Source: Streptomyces sp. YIM 121038 (GTDB lineage: Bacteria > Actinomycetota > Actinomycetes > Streptomycetales > Streptomycetaceae). Taken from it: a DNA stretch of 64,000 nucleotides. Both the position numbers and the translations under genes were made by a program. Below the pieces are notes generated by a model. It had not been told where the DNA came from, ran no database searches, and saw only the letters and a list, made by a program, of their open reading frames with translations. How positions within the stretch are numbered: the stretch's first letter is position 1; each line of letters starts with the position of its first letter. Positions 43,306-51,029 of the stretch are shown one piece after another. The DNA is taken from assembly GCF_006088715.1 (NCBI RefSeq), contig NZ_CP030771.1:6219501-6283500 (forward strand), written 5' to 3'.

Positions 43306-43497
43306 GTGGACCAGCAGCCTTCTCAACCTGCGGACACCGAGAACCTCGTGTGCTCCCGCTGCGGCACGGTCGCCGACGGCCGGCCCCCCACCTGGACCTG
43401 CTCCGTGGAGAACGGCGTCCGCCACTACTTCTGCGACATCTGTGCGCGGGACAACATCCGGGCCATTGAGGGGAGACTCGACTCGGCCTGGTGGTGA
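43306..43497 (+). CDS. small zinc-ribbon-like protein
   Basis: A 63-residue protein with two Cys pairs, CSRCGTVADGRPPTWTC and YFCDICARDNIR, that look like a treble-clef or zinc-ribbon arrangement. A tryptophan-rich end (LDSAWW) follows. It has no signal peptide. It lies after the wblC operon terminator, so it probably has its own promoter. No specific function is recognised; small zinc ribbons of this kind often bind RNA or partner proteins. The gene converges with the ABC1 kinase gene across a C-rich tract. Confidence 0.75.
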   Translation: MDQQPSQPADTENLVCSRCGTVADGRPPTWTCSVENGVRHYFCDICARDNIRAIEGRLDSAWW

Positions 43498-43509
43498 CCG
43501 ACGCCTCGC

Positions 43510-43557
43510 GGGGGGGCTTCCCCTCCCCCCCCCGCCCCCTCCCCACCCCCACCCCCG
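43510..43557. repeat. Poly-C tract with G-quadruplex potential on the minus strand
   Basis: The plus strand is almost pure C with single-base breaks. On the minus strand this reads as runs of four or more G separated by single bases, directly after the ABC1 kinase stop. This is a strong G-quadruplex-forming sequence in that gene's 3' UTR. Confidence 0.8.
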
Positions 43558-43564
43558 CGTCAGG

Positions 43565-44965
43565 TCATGCCTCGGCCGCCGCGTCGTCCAGCTCCTGGCC
43601 GTCGCTCGGGTCGTGCTGCTCCTCCGGCTCCGCCGGTTCGTCGTCCGGCAGGAATCCGGGGACCCACTCCTCCAGCTCGTCCCGCATGCGTACGGTCGCG
43701 CCCAGCTGGCACAGGACGCCGATGGTGCTGAGCGTCACGCGGTGTATCAGCAGGTACGACGGCGGGAGGTTCAGCCGTTTGCCCAACTGGTGGGCGGGGG
43801 AGCGGGGGTCGGCCACACGTGTCGCCTGGCTGCGCATCCAGCCGCGTGTGAAGGTGAACTCGTCCGCGAGGGCGGGTTCGATGATCGGCAGCAGATAGTC
43901 GAGGACCGCTTCGGGCTCCAGGTCGACGGAGTCCTTGACGAAGCCTTCTTCGCACAGCATCTCGTAGACCGCGTCGGCCTGGCCCTCGACCGTCATCCGC
44001 AGGGAGCGGCCGATCGTCGGGGGCAGTCCGCCGGGCAGTCGGTCCACCGTGCCGAAGTCCAGGACGCCGAGACGCCATTCGCCCTTCTCGCCCGGCAGCA
44101 GACGGAAGTTCCCGGGGTGTGGATCGGCGTGCAGCAGGCCGGTGCGGGCCGGTCCTGAGAACAGGAAGCGGGCGAGGAGCTGGCCCGCACGGTCCCGCTC
44201 CTCCTGCGAGCCGTCGGTGATCACGTCGGCCAGCGGCACGCCGTCGATCCACTCCGTCACCAGGACCTGCTCGCTCTGGTGGACCACGTCGGGCACGATC
44301 ACGTCAGGGTCGTCCGCGAACTCCTCGGCGTGGGCGCGCTGGGCCTGCGCCTCCAGGCCGTAGTCCAGCTCCTCGGAGACGCGGTCGCGCAGCTCCGCGA
44401 TGAGGGGCTTGATGTCCATGCCAGGGATCAGCGGGCCAAGGACCCGGGCGAAGCGGCCCAGTTGGTTCAGGTCCGAGAGCAGGGCTTCGCCCGCTCCCGG
44501 GTACTGGACCTTCACCGCGACGTCGCGCCCGTCCGCCCATACGGCTCGGTGCACCTGGCCGATCGAGGCGGCCGCGGCGGGCTTGTCCTCGAACTCGAGG
44601 AACAGCTCCCGCCAGTCCTCGCCGAGCCGCTCCGCGAGCACGGTGTGCACGGTGCGGGTCGGCATGGGCGGTGCGGCTTCCTGAAGTTTCGTCAGGGCCG
44701 CGCGGTAGGGACCGGCGACCTCCTCCGGCAGGGCCGATTCGAAGACGGACATGGCCTGCCCGAACTTCATCGCCCCGCCCTTCAGCTCACCGAGCACCTT
44801 GAACAGCTGCTCCGCCGTGCGTTGTTGCAGCTCACGGCCCACGAGTTCCGCCGACTTGCCGCCGATTCTCTTGCCGAGCCCCCAGGTCGCGCGGCCCGCG
44901 AAGCCGAGCGGCAGCGCGGCCAGTTTGGCGGTACGGGTAACCGCCTTCCGGGGAAGATCAGACAT
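43565..44965 (-). CDS. ABC1/UbiB-family atypical kinase
   Basis: A 466-residue member of the AarF/UbiB/COQ8 family. The diagnostic KxGQ motif is GGAMKFGQAMSV near residue 66. The Ala-rich loop AAASIGQVHRA replaces the usual Gly-rich loop, the ATP-binding lysine is in DVAVKVQYPG, catalytic residues are in LLHADPHPGNF and the metal-binding DFG in GVLDFGTVD. Family members use ATP to support isoprenoid-quinone biosynthesis; in Actinobacteria the partner would be menaquinone, which is inferred. The ATG at 44965 has GGAGGGG upstream. The C-terminus is acidic and disordered. Confidence 0.92.
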   Translation of the reverse strand: MSDLPRKAVTRTAKLAALPLGFAGRATWGLGKRIGGKSAELVGRELQQRTAEQLFKVLGELKGGAMKFGQAMSVFESALPEEVAGPYRAALTKLQEAAPPMPTRTVHTVLAERLGEDWRELFLEFEDKPAAAASIGQVHRAVWADGRDVAVKVQYPGAGEALLSDLNQLGRFARVLGPLIPGMDIKPLIAELRDRVSEELDYGLEAQAQRAHAEEFADDPDVIVPDVVHQSEQVLVTEWIDGVPLADVITDGSQEERDRAGQLLARFLFSGPARTGLLHADPHPGNFRLLPGEKGEWRLGVLDFGTVDRLPGGLPPTIGRSLRMTVEGQADAVYEMLCEEGFVKDSVDLEPEAVLDYLLPIIEPALADEFTFTRGWMRSQATRVADPRSPAHQLGKRLNLPPSYLLIHRVTLSTIGVLCQLGATVRMRDELEEWVPGFLPDDEPAEPEEQHDPSDGQELDDAAAEA

Positions 44966-44998
44966 GCGCCCCTCCAAGTCCCAGACAGCCGCGCCCTC

Positions 44999-46144
44999 TC
45001 AGGCGGTGACACCGGTCATTGTCCCGTGTGGCTCTCGATCCACGGCGGTGTCCTCCCTCTTAACGCGCTCACTCGCCCCACACGGGCAAGTAGCGTGCGC
45101 CGGTACGCGCTGGGCGCGCCAGGCGTAGCGCGGTGCCGCCGTCAGCCAGCGGACTCCCGTGAGGGAGGGTGCCGCGCCGTCCAGGAAGGCCAGTGCGTGT
45201 GCCGCTGCGAGGCCGGCCACGGTGGTGGACAGGGCCAGGTCGCAGGCGGGCACCTGGCGCCGGTGTCCCGAGTGCCACTGTGCCAGCATGCGCGGCCAGG
45301 CGGGGTCGCGGTCCGTCTCGGTCAGGGCGAGGCAGCTCGCGCAGGCGCTCACACCCGGCAGCACCAGGGGGCCGACCACGCCCGTGCCCTCGATCACGCC
45401 CGCGTACAGGTGCGGCGTTCCGGCGGCGAGCAGCGGCTCTGCTCCGGACGGGGCCGGGGCGTAGGCGTCGAGGCCGTCGCGCGGGGTGAGCAGGACCAGG
45501 GACAGAGGGTGCTCGCCGTCGGCTCTGTCCTCGGGGTGCCGTGGCGGGCGGCTCGGCGCGGCTCGGCGCGCGGCCCGTCGTGCCGCTGCGTCCCTGCGCT
45601 GGCCGATGGAGTCGGCGGGGAGCCCGCCGGGAGCGATGTCCCAGGGTTCGACGCACCCTCCGTCCCGCACGTCCACCTGGCCGACCCCCGCGCCGGACAG
45701 GACCGACGCCACGACCGCGCCCACGCGGCCGGTGCCCTGCACACGCACGCGGGTGGCACGGCGGGCGGCCAGTTTGCGGATGGCGTCGTGGGGGCGGGGG
45801 GTGACGGCCGACAGGGTGGCCAGGTCCGGGCGCAGCCGGTCCATGGTGTCCGGGCGGGCGCGCAGGGCCTCGGCCGCAGGGCCGCCGCCCGTCGCGTCGT
45901 CGAGCAGCCCGGCGTGGTCCAGGCGCTGGAGCAGCGCGTCCACGTGTCCGTCCGGCAGGCCCATTCTCCTGGCTTCCGCGCGCAGCAGGGGCAGGCCTCG
46001 GGTGCCGTCGAGGAGTGTGAGGAAGCTGCCTGTCGCGGTGTCCACGGGGCCGAGTACGCGGGCGTGGGCGGGCGTCACCCCGAACTGGACGGTGTTGAGA
46101 TCGCGCCAGCCGCGTCGTAGCGCGGGCTTGAGGATCGGATGCAT
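44999..46144 (-). CDS. E1/ThiF-like protein (cyclodehydratase leader-binding type)
   Basis: A 381-residue protein with an N-terminal winged-helix-like part (residues 1-110) and a ThiF/E1 Rossmann domain. The nucleotide loop reads VQGTGRVGAVVASVLSGAGV. Two zinc pairs are visible, CASC and, near the C-terminus, CPCG. The N-R-Q and K positions that complete the adenylation site in MoeB or ThiF are not recognisable (EPWDIAPGG and GQRRD), so it may bind a peptide rather than activate one. Similar ocin-ThiF proteins bind precursor leaders in thiazole/oxazole peptide synthesis, but no precursor gene is seen nearby. ATG 46144 follows GGGGGAAC. Confidence 0.8.
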   Translation of the reverse strand: MHPILKPALRRGWRDLNTVQFGVTPAHARVLGPVDTATGSFLTLLDGTRGLPLLRAEARRMGLPDGHVDALLQRLDHAGLLDDATGGGPAAEALRARPDTMDRLRPDLATLSAVTPRPHDAIRKLAARRATRVRVQGTGRVGAVVASVLSGAGVGQVDVRDGGCVEPWDIAPGGLPADSIGQRRDAAARRAARRAAPSRPPRHPEDRADGEHPLSLVLLTPRDGLDAYAPAPSGAEPLLAAGTPHLYAGVIEGTGVVGPLVLPGVSACASCLALTETDRDPAWPRMLAQWHSGHRRQVPACDLALSTTVAGLAAAHALAFLDGAAPSLTGVRWLTAAPRYAWRAQRVPAHATCPCGASERVKREDTAVDREPHGTMTGVTA

Positions 46145-46456
46145 GCGTTCCCCCGTGTCATGCCGAGCCGAGTCATGCCGTGTGGTGTCGTCGAGTGTCT
46201 GGATGTTGTTGTGCGGTGTGCGGCGTGCAGTGCCGCGTCGTGCCGCGTCGCGTCGTGCTGGGTGTACGTGTCGCGAGGCGAGACGTTGCCGTTCGACGGT
46301 CAGCATGCCCGGCCGGGCTGGGGTGTGCTCGGGGTTGTCCACAGGCGGCGAGTGTTTGTCGTACTAATCGAGCTAATCGAGCGCACGGGGAGGGGATCGA
46401 TACCGAACCGTCCCGGAGGCGGGACTTCCCGCTTGCCGAACGGGTAACGTCAAGGC
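46145..46456. other. Divergent intergenic region with short repeats
   Basis: This 312-base region between the E1-like and YgjP-like genes is less GC-rich than its surroundings. It has repeated CGTCGTGC/GCCGCGTC words (46220-46260) and an exact tandem duplication of CTAATCGAG (46364-46381) that could be a regulator site. No gene is apparent. Confidence 0.5.
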
Positions 46457-47050
46457 GTGCCCGCCGACCCACTGCACCGCGGAAGTCCACAGCGCAGCGC
46501 GACCAGCCCGCCGTCGTCCGGCTCGGCGGCGACCGCGGTCGAGGTGCGACGGAGCGCCCGCCGACGCAGAACGGTCTCGGCGTACCGCGAGGGGGACCGC
46601 ACGGTCGTCCTCATCCCCGCCCGGATGTCCGAGGCGGAGGAGCAGCGTTGGGTGACCGTCATGCTAGACAAACTGGCCGCGCAGGAGAGCAAGCGGGTCC
46701 TCGGGGACAGTGAGCTCGCCGAGCGGGCGCGGCGGCTCTCGGAGCAGTTCTTCGACGGCAGGGCGCGTCCCACGTCCGTGCGCTGGGTGACGAATCAGAA
46801 CACCCGGTGGGGCTCGTGCACGCCCTCGGAGGGCAGCATCCGCCTGTCGCACCGGTTGCAGGGCATGCCCGAGTACGTGGTCGACTACGTCCTGGTCCAC
46901 GAGCTCGCGCATTTGCTGGTCCCGGGGCACGGGCCGCGTTTCTGGCAGCTCCTGGAGGCCTATCCGCGCACGGAGCGCGCCCGCGGCTATCTCGAAGGAG
47001 TGGCGGCCGCGGACCGGCTGCCGCACCTGCCCGCCGCCCGGGAGGAGTGA
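46457..47050 (+). CDS. YgjP-like (DUF45) metallopeptidase domain protein
   Basis: A 197-residue protein of the YgjP/SprT-like zinc-peptidase family. The zinc motif HELAHLLVPGHGPRFW supplies HExxH plus the downstream histidine, and NTRWGSCTPSEGSIRLSHRL is the typical preceding strand. The first 45 residues are Ser/Arg-rich and disordered. There is no signal peptide. The substrate is unknown. It is divergent from the E1-like gene and lies upstream of the TerD-AIM24 genes. The GTG start has only a weak ribosome-binding site (AAGG), so a start a few codons further in is possible. Confidence 0.85.
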   Translation: MPADPLHRGSPQRSATSPPSSGSAATAVEVRRSARRRRTVSAYREGDRTVVLIPARMSEAEEQRWVTVMLDKLAAQESKRVLGDSELAERARRLSEQFFDGRARPTSVRWVTNQNTRWGSCTPSEGSIRLSHRLQGMPEYVVDYVLVHELAHLLVPGHGPRFWQLLEAYPRTERARGYLEGVAAADRLPHLPAAREE

Positions 47051-47191
47051 CCGGGGCCTCGGCGCGGCAGGGCGGCCGGGGCACCCCGCGGTGGTTGTGT
47101 ACCGGGTCTGTACCGGCTTCGTCCGTTGTCGGACTTTGCGGTTAGCCTGGCGCGACGCATTCACCATCGGGATGGGGGACGGTCGTTACGT

Positions 47192-48931
47192 ATGCCCAGG
47201 GAATTCCAACGCGGCCATAAGGCCAAGATCAGTGACCTCACCGCAGGGACCGACCTGTACGTCGGTGTGCACCTCGCTGCCCCCGGGCTGACCTTCGACA
47301 TCAGCTGCTTCGGCCTCGACGCGGACGAGCGGCTGTCCGACGACCGCTACTTCATCTTCTTCAACCAGCCGAAGTCCCCGGAGGAGTCGCTGCAGCTCCT
47401 GGGCGCGCAGGCCGGTGACAACGAGTCCTTCCGCGTCACCCTCGACCGGATCCCGCCGCAGATCCAGAAGCTGTCGTTCACTGCTGCGATCGACGGCGCC
47501 GGGCAGATGTCCCAGCTCGCCTCCGGTTACATCCGGATCGTCGCGGGCGGCGAAGAGGTGGCCCGGTACGCCTTCGACGGCTCGGAGTTCTCCACCGAGC
47601 GGGCGCTGATGCTCGGCGACTTCTATCTGAAGGACGTGTGGCGCTTCGCCGCGATCGGGCAGGGCTTCGACGGCGGCCTGGACGCGCTGCTGCGTAACTT
47701 CGGCGGCGAGGTCGCCGAGGAAGAGCCCGCGGCGCCCGAGCCGCAGGCCCAGGCCCAGGTGCCCGGTTTCGCACCGCCCGGCGGCGCCACGCCGCCGCCC
47801 GCCTTCGCGGCTCCGGCGGCCCCCGCCCCGGCGGCTCCGGCCCCCGTGCCCGCCCCGGCGCCCGTCCCGCACACCCCGCCCCCGGCGAACGTGACGCCCC
47901 CGCCCGCCCCGGCCCCGCCCGCCCCGGCCCCGCCCGCCCCGGTCGCGTCCGCGCCCGTCCCGCCCGCCCCGTCCGTGCACTCCGCGCAGACCATCGTCGC
48001 CCCGCTGGGCCAGCCGGGCGCCCCGGTGCCGCCCCCGGCCCCCCTGCCGCCCCAGGCCCCGGCGCCGTACGGCCAGCCGCCCGGTTACGGTCAGCAGCCC
48101 TCGGCGCCCCTGCCGCCCGGCTACGGCCAGCCCTCCGCACCCCCGCCTCCGGGATACGGCCAGCCCGCCGCGCCTCCATCGCCCGGTTACGGTCAGCAGC
48201 CTCCGGCGCCGGTGCCCGGCCAGGCCCCGCCGCCCTTCGCGCAGGGTGTCCCGGGAGCGGCCCCGCAGGGCGCCGGTGTGGCTGCCGCGCTGCAGAAGTA
48301 CCGCGAGGCGGGCACGGGCCAGCGCTGGACGCAGCAGAACGAGAAGCTGGTCCGCATCGACCTGAACGTCGGCGGCCAGCCCGTGCTCGCCCGGCAGGGC
48401 AGCATGGTGCTCTACCAGGGCAAGGTCGAGTTCAGCTACAAGGGCGCGGGCTTCGCGGGCCGCGTCGTGGGCAACGCCACCGGCCAGGAGATGCAGCTGA
48501 TGCGCTGTACGGGCCGCGGCCAGGTCTTCCTCGCCGAAGAGGGCACCCATCTGCACCCCATCGAGCTCCAGGGGGACGCCATCTGCGTCTCCGCGGAGAA
48601 CGTCCTCGCCTTCGACGAGTCCCTCCAGCACGAGGTGCGCCGCATCGAGGGGCACGGCATCCCCGGGGGCGCGCTGTTCGTCATGCAGTTCCAGGGGAGC
48701 GGCACCGTCGTCGTGAAGACGCACGGCATGCCCGTCGTGCTGCCGGTGACCCCGACCACCTTCGCCGACTGCCACGCCGTCGTCGCCTGGTCGGCCGCCG
48801 CGCAGGCGATCGTTTCCAGCCAGGTCAGGCTGCGGGCGAACGCCTCCGCGGGCGCCACGGGGGAGAGCGTGAACCTCCAGTTCCGCGGCGCGCCCGGCAA
48901 CTTCATCGTCGTCCAGCCGTACGAGGTCTGA
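47192..48931 (+). CDS. TerD-AIM24 fusion protein
   Basis: A 579-residue protein. Residues 1-170 are a TerD domain (TAGTDLYVGVHL, FGLDADERLSDDRYFIFFNQ, DFYLKDVWRFAAIGQGFDGG), the calcium-binding stress-response fold. A Pro-rich linker (about 177-365) contains PPGYGQ-type repeats. The C-terminal AIM24 domain (366-579) contains VGGQPVLARQGSMVLYQGK and DAICVSAENVLAFDESL. The ATG is chosen from the TerD N-terminus MPREFQRGHKAKI. Such fusions are predicted to be membrane-associated sensors in Ter-type stress systems; the exact role is unknown. Two stand-alone AIM24 genes follow within 12-15 bases. Confidence 0.88.
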   Translation: MPREFQRGHKAKISDLTAGTDLYVGVHLAAPGLTFDISCFGLDADERLSDDRYFIFFNQPKSPEESLQLLGAQAGDNESFRVTLDRIPPQIQKLSFTAAIDGAGQMSQLASGYIRIVAGGEEVARYAFDGSEFSTERALMLGDFYLKDVWRFAAIGQGFDGGLDALLRNFGGEVAEEEPAAPEPQAQAQVPGFAPPGGATPPPAFAAPAAPAPAAPAPVPAPAPVPHTPPPANVTPPPAPAPPAPAPPAPVASAPVPPAPSVHSAQTIVAPLGQPGAPVPPPAPLPPQAPAPYGQPPGYGQQPSAPLPPGYGQPSAPPPPGYGQPAAPPSPGYGQQPPAPVPGQAPPPFAQGVPGAAPQGAGVAAALQKYREAGTGQRWTQQNEKLVRIDLNVGGQPVLARQGSMVLYQGKVEFSYKGAGFAGRVVGNATGQEMQLMRCTGRGQVFLAEEGTHLHPIELQGDAICVSAENVLAFDESLQHEVRRIEGHGIPGGALFVMQFQGSGTVVVKTHGMPVVLPVTPTTFADCHAVVAWSAAAQAIVSSQVRLRANASAGATGESVNLQFRGAPGNFIVVQPYEV

Positions 48932-48942
48932 GGGAGCCCGTC

Positions 48943-49626
48943 ATGAACCAGTACCAGCTCGCGGGCTTCGCCCCGGCCCCGGTGGCCGCCCGCATGGAGA
49001 ACCACGGCCACCACATGCTGAAGGTGGCCATGCAGACCGGAAACGACCTCTTCGCGCGCGTGGGATCGATGGTCGCCTACGAAGGGTTCGTGCAGTACGA
49101 GCCGAACCCGCCCGCCGTCCGCCAGATCGCCCGCGACTGGATCACCGGCGAGGGCGCGCCCCTGATGAAGTGCTCCGGAGACGGCCTGCTGTACCTCGCC
49201 GACTACGGGGCGGACGTCGTCGTCATCAACCTGGCGGGCGACTCGCTCTCGGTGAACGGCACCAACCTCCTCGCTTTCGACGCGAGCCTCCAGTGGGGCG
49301 TCGAGCGGGTCAAGGGACTCGCCAAGTTCGCGGGCCAGGGCCTGTGGAACATCAAGGTCTCCGGGCAGGGCTGGGTGGCGCTGACCTCGCGCGGCACGCC
49401 CATCGTCGTCGACTGCGGCCGCGGTGAGGACGAGACGTACGTGGACCCCGACGCCCTGATCGCCTGGTCGCCGAACCTGAAGGTGAAGGGCAAGCGCAGC
49501 TTCAAGGCCGGTTCCCTCATCGGGCGCGGCAGCGGCGAGGCCTACCAGATGGGCTTCTCCGGGGAGGGCATCGTCGTCGTACAGCCCAGTGAGGACAGCA
49601 CCGACCGCCTCCGGATCCGGAGCTGA
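48943..49626 (+). CDS. AIM24 family protein (first copy)
   Basis: A 227-residue protein that is a single AIM24 beta-sandwich domain. Markers are MLKVAMQTGNDLFARVGSMV, DSLSVNGTNLLAFDASLQW and the C-terminal GEGIVVVQPSED. AIM24 proteins resemble TerD-linked beta-sandwich modules and occur in mitochondria and many bacteria; the biochemical activity is unknown. It begins 11 bases after the TerD-AIM24 stop with GGGAG upstream, so it is in the same operon. It is clearly paralogous to the AIM24 domain before it and to the next gene. Confidence 0.88.
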   Translation: MNQYQLAGFAPAPVAARMENHGHHMLKVAMQTGNDLFARVGSMVAYEGFVQYEPNPPAVRQIARDWITGEGAPLMKCSGDGLLYLADYGADVVVINLAGDSLSVNGTNLLAFDASLQWGVERVKGLAKFAGQGLWNIKVSGQGWVALTSRGTPIVVDCGRGEDETYVDPDALIAWSPNLKVKGKRSFKAGSLIGRGSGEAYQMGFSGEGIVVVQPSEDSTDRLRIRS

Positions 49627-49640
49627 GGGGGAGCACCACC

Positions 49641-50396
49641 ATGCAGAGCTCGCTTTTCGCGCACTCCGAGCAGCAGTCCCAGGAGCGCTACACCGTCCAG
49701 AACCCGCAGCTGCTGCGCGTCGCCCTGGAGGGCCACGACGACGTACTCGCCCGCAAGGGCGCCATGGTCGCCTACCAGGGGCTCATCGAGTTCGACGCCG
49801 AGTTCCAGTCCGGCGGGCAGCGGCGGGCCCGGGCGCACACGGGTGAGGGCCTGGACCTGATGCGCTGCCACGGCCAGGGCACCGTCTACTTCGCGAACCT
49901 CGCCCAGTACATCCACGTCGTGGACGTGGAGCAGGACGGCCTGACGGTGGACAGCTCCTACGTCCTCGCCATGGACTCCTCGCTGTCCCACCAGGTGATC
50001 GCGGTGGACAGCCAGTACGGGATCTCCGGCTCCGGCAAGTACCAGCTGAACATCACCGGGCGCGGCAAGGTCGCCCTGATGACCTCCGGGCAGCCGCTGA
50101 TGCTCCAGGTCACCCCGGACCGGTACGTCAACGCCGACGCGGACGCGATCGTCGCCTGGTCCAGCGGGCTGCGGGTGCAGATGCAGGCACAGACGCACTC
50201 CTCGGGCGTGTGGCGGCGCCGCGGCAACACCGGCGAGGGCTGGGAGCTCAGCTTCATGGGACAGGGCTACGCGCTCGTCCAGCCCAGCGAGCTGCTGCCG
50301 CCGCAGCACGCCCAGATCGGCCAGGGGGCACGCGCCCAGTTCGGCATGGGCCAGCAGGGCGCCCGGGGGCAGAACCAGAGCAACGTCTGGAACTGA
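49641..50396 (+). CDS. AIM24 family protein (second copy)
   Basis: A 251-residue stand-alone AIM24 protein. Markers are NPQLLRVALEGHDDVLARKG, LTVDSSYVLAMDSSLSHQV and YALVQPSELLPP. The last 30 residues are Gln/Gly-rich (GARAQFGMGQQGARGQNQSN) and probably disordered. It starts 14 bases after the previous gene with GAGGGGGAG upstream and ends the three-gene TerD-AIM24 operon before a strong bidirectional terminator. Three related domains in tandem suggest a hetero-oligomeric assembly, which is inference. Confidence 0.88.
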   Translation: MQSSLFAHSEQQSQERYTVQNPQLLRVALEGHDDVLARKGAMVAYQGLIEFDAEFQSGGQRRARAHTGEGLDLMRCHGQGTVYFANLAQYIHVVDVEQDGLTVDSSYVLAMDSSLSHQVIAVDSQYGISGSGKYQLNITGRGKVALMTSGQPLMLQVTPDRYVNADADAIVAWSSGLRVQMQAQTHSSGVWRRRGNTGEGWELSFMGQGYALVQPSELLPPQHAQIGQGARAQFGMGQQGARGQNQSNVWN

Positions 50397-50440
50397 GCCC
50401 GACCCGTCTGTGTCCGGCCGTCTGTGTCCGGACCTCCATC

Positions 50441-50476
50441 GGTAAGGGGCGGTCGCCATGGCGACCGCCCCTTACC
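50441..50476. terminator. Bidirectional terminator, 17-bp stem
   Basis: GGTAAGGGGCGGTCGCC pairs perfectly with its complement across only two bases, between the convergent AIM24 and NUDIX genes. Confidence 0.85.
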
Positions 50477-50498
50477 CATGCCGCCTATCAGGAGGCCG

Positions 50499-51029
50499 TC
50501 ACACCGGCAGGCGCTCCCGCGTGGCCTCCACGAGCCGGACGACGGACGTGTCGGCCACGTCCGCCACCTCGTCGTACGCGAACCAGCGCAGGTCCAGGGA
50601 CTCGTCGCTGATCGCCGCCACCGCTCCGGGCGGCGCGAGCGCGGCGTACTGCACGTCCAGGTGCTGGGTGCAGGGACCCGGGATCGGGTGGCGGTCCAGG
50701 CGCACCGGGCCGCCCGGCAGCAGGGTCAGGCCCTCGACGCCGGACTCCTCGGTGGCCTCGCGCAGCGCCGCCTGGGCGAGGGTGCGGTCGTCCGGCTCGC
50801 AGTGGCCGCCCATCTGGAGCCACATGCCCAGCTTCTTGTGCAGCGTGAGCAGCACGCGCCCGCGGGCCGGGTCGACGACCAGCGCGCTGGCCGTCACATG
50901 GCCGTCCGTGCAGGCCTTCCACATGCCGTCGTCCGGGTGGGCGGACAGATGGTCCAAGTAGTACTGCCGCAGGTCTTCCTGGTGCTCGTACGCCTTCAGG
51001 ACGAGCACCGCGTCGTCGCGCAGAGTCAC
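50499..51029 (-). CDS. NUDIX hydrolase
   Basis: A 176-residue NUDIX protein. The catalytic box is complete: GGHCEPDDRTLAQAALREATEESG carries the G-x5-E-x7-RE-x2-EE-x-G pattern. The N-terminal helix region (LRQYYLDHLSAHPDDGMWKA) and TASALVVDPARGRVLL strand are typical of the small actinobacterial NUDIX group. The substrate is unknown; nucleotide diphosphate derivatives are the class expectation. The GTG start overlaps the stop of the DUF2342 gene by four bases (GTGA), so the two are translationally coupled. Confidence 0.9.
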   Translation of the reverse strand: MTLRDDAVLVLKAYEHQEDLRQYYLDHLSAHPDDGMWKACTDGHVTASALVVDPARGRVLLTLHKKLGMWLQMGGHCEPDDRTLAQAALREATEESGVEGLTLLPGGPVRLDRHPIPGPCTQHLDVQYAALAPPGAVAAISDESLDLRWFAYDEVADVADTSVVRLVEATRERLPV

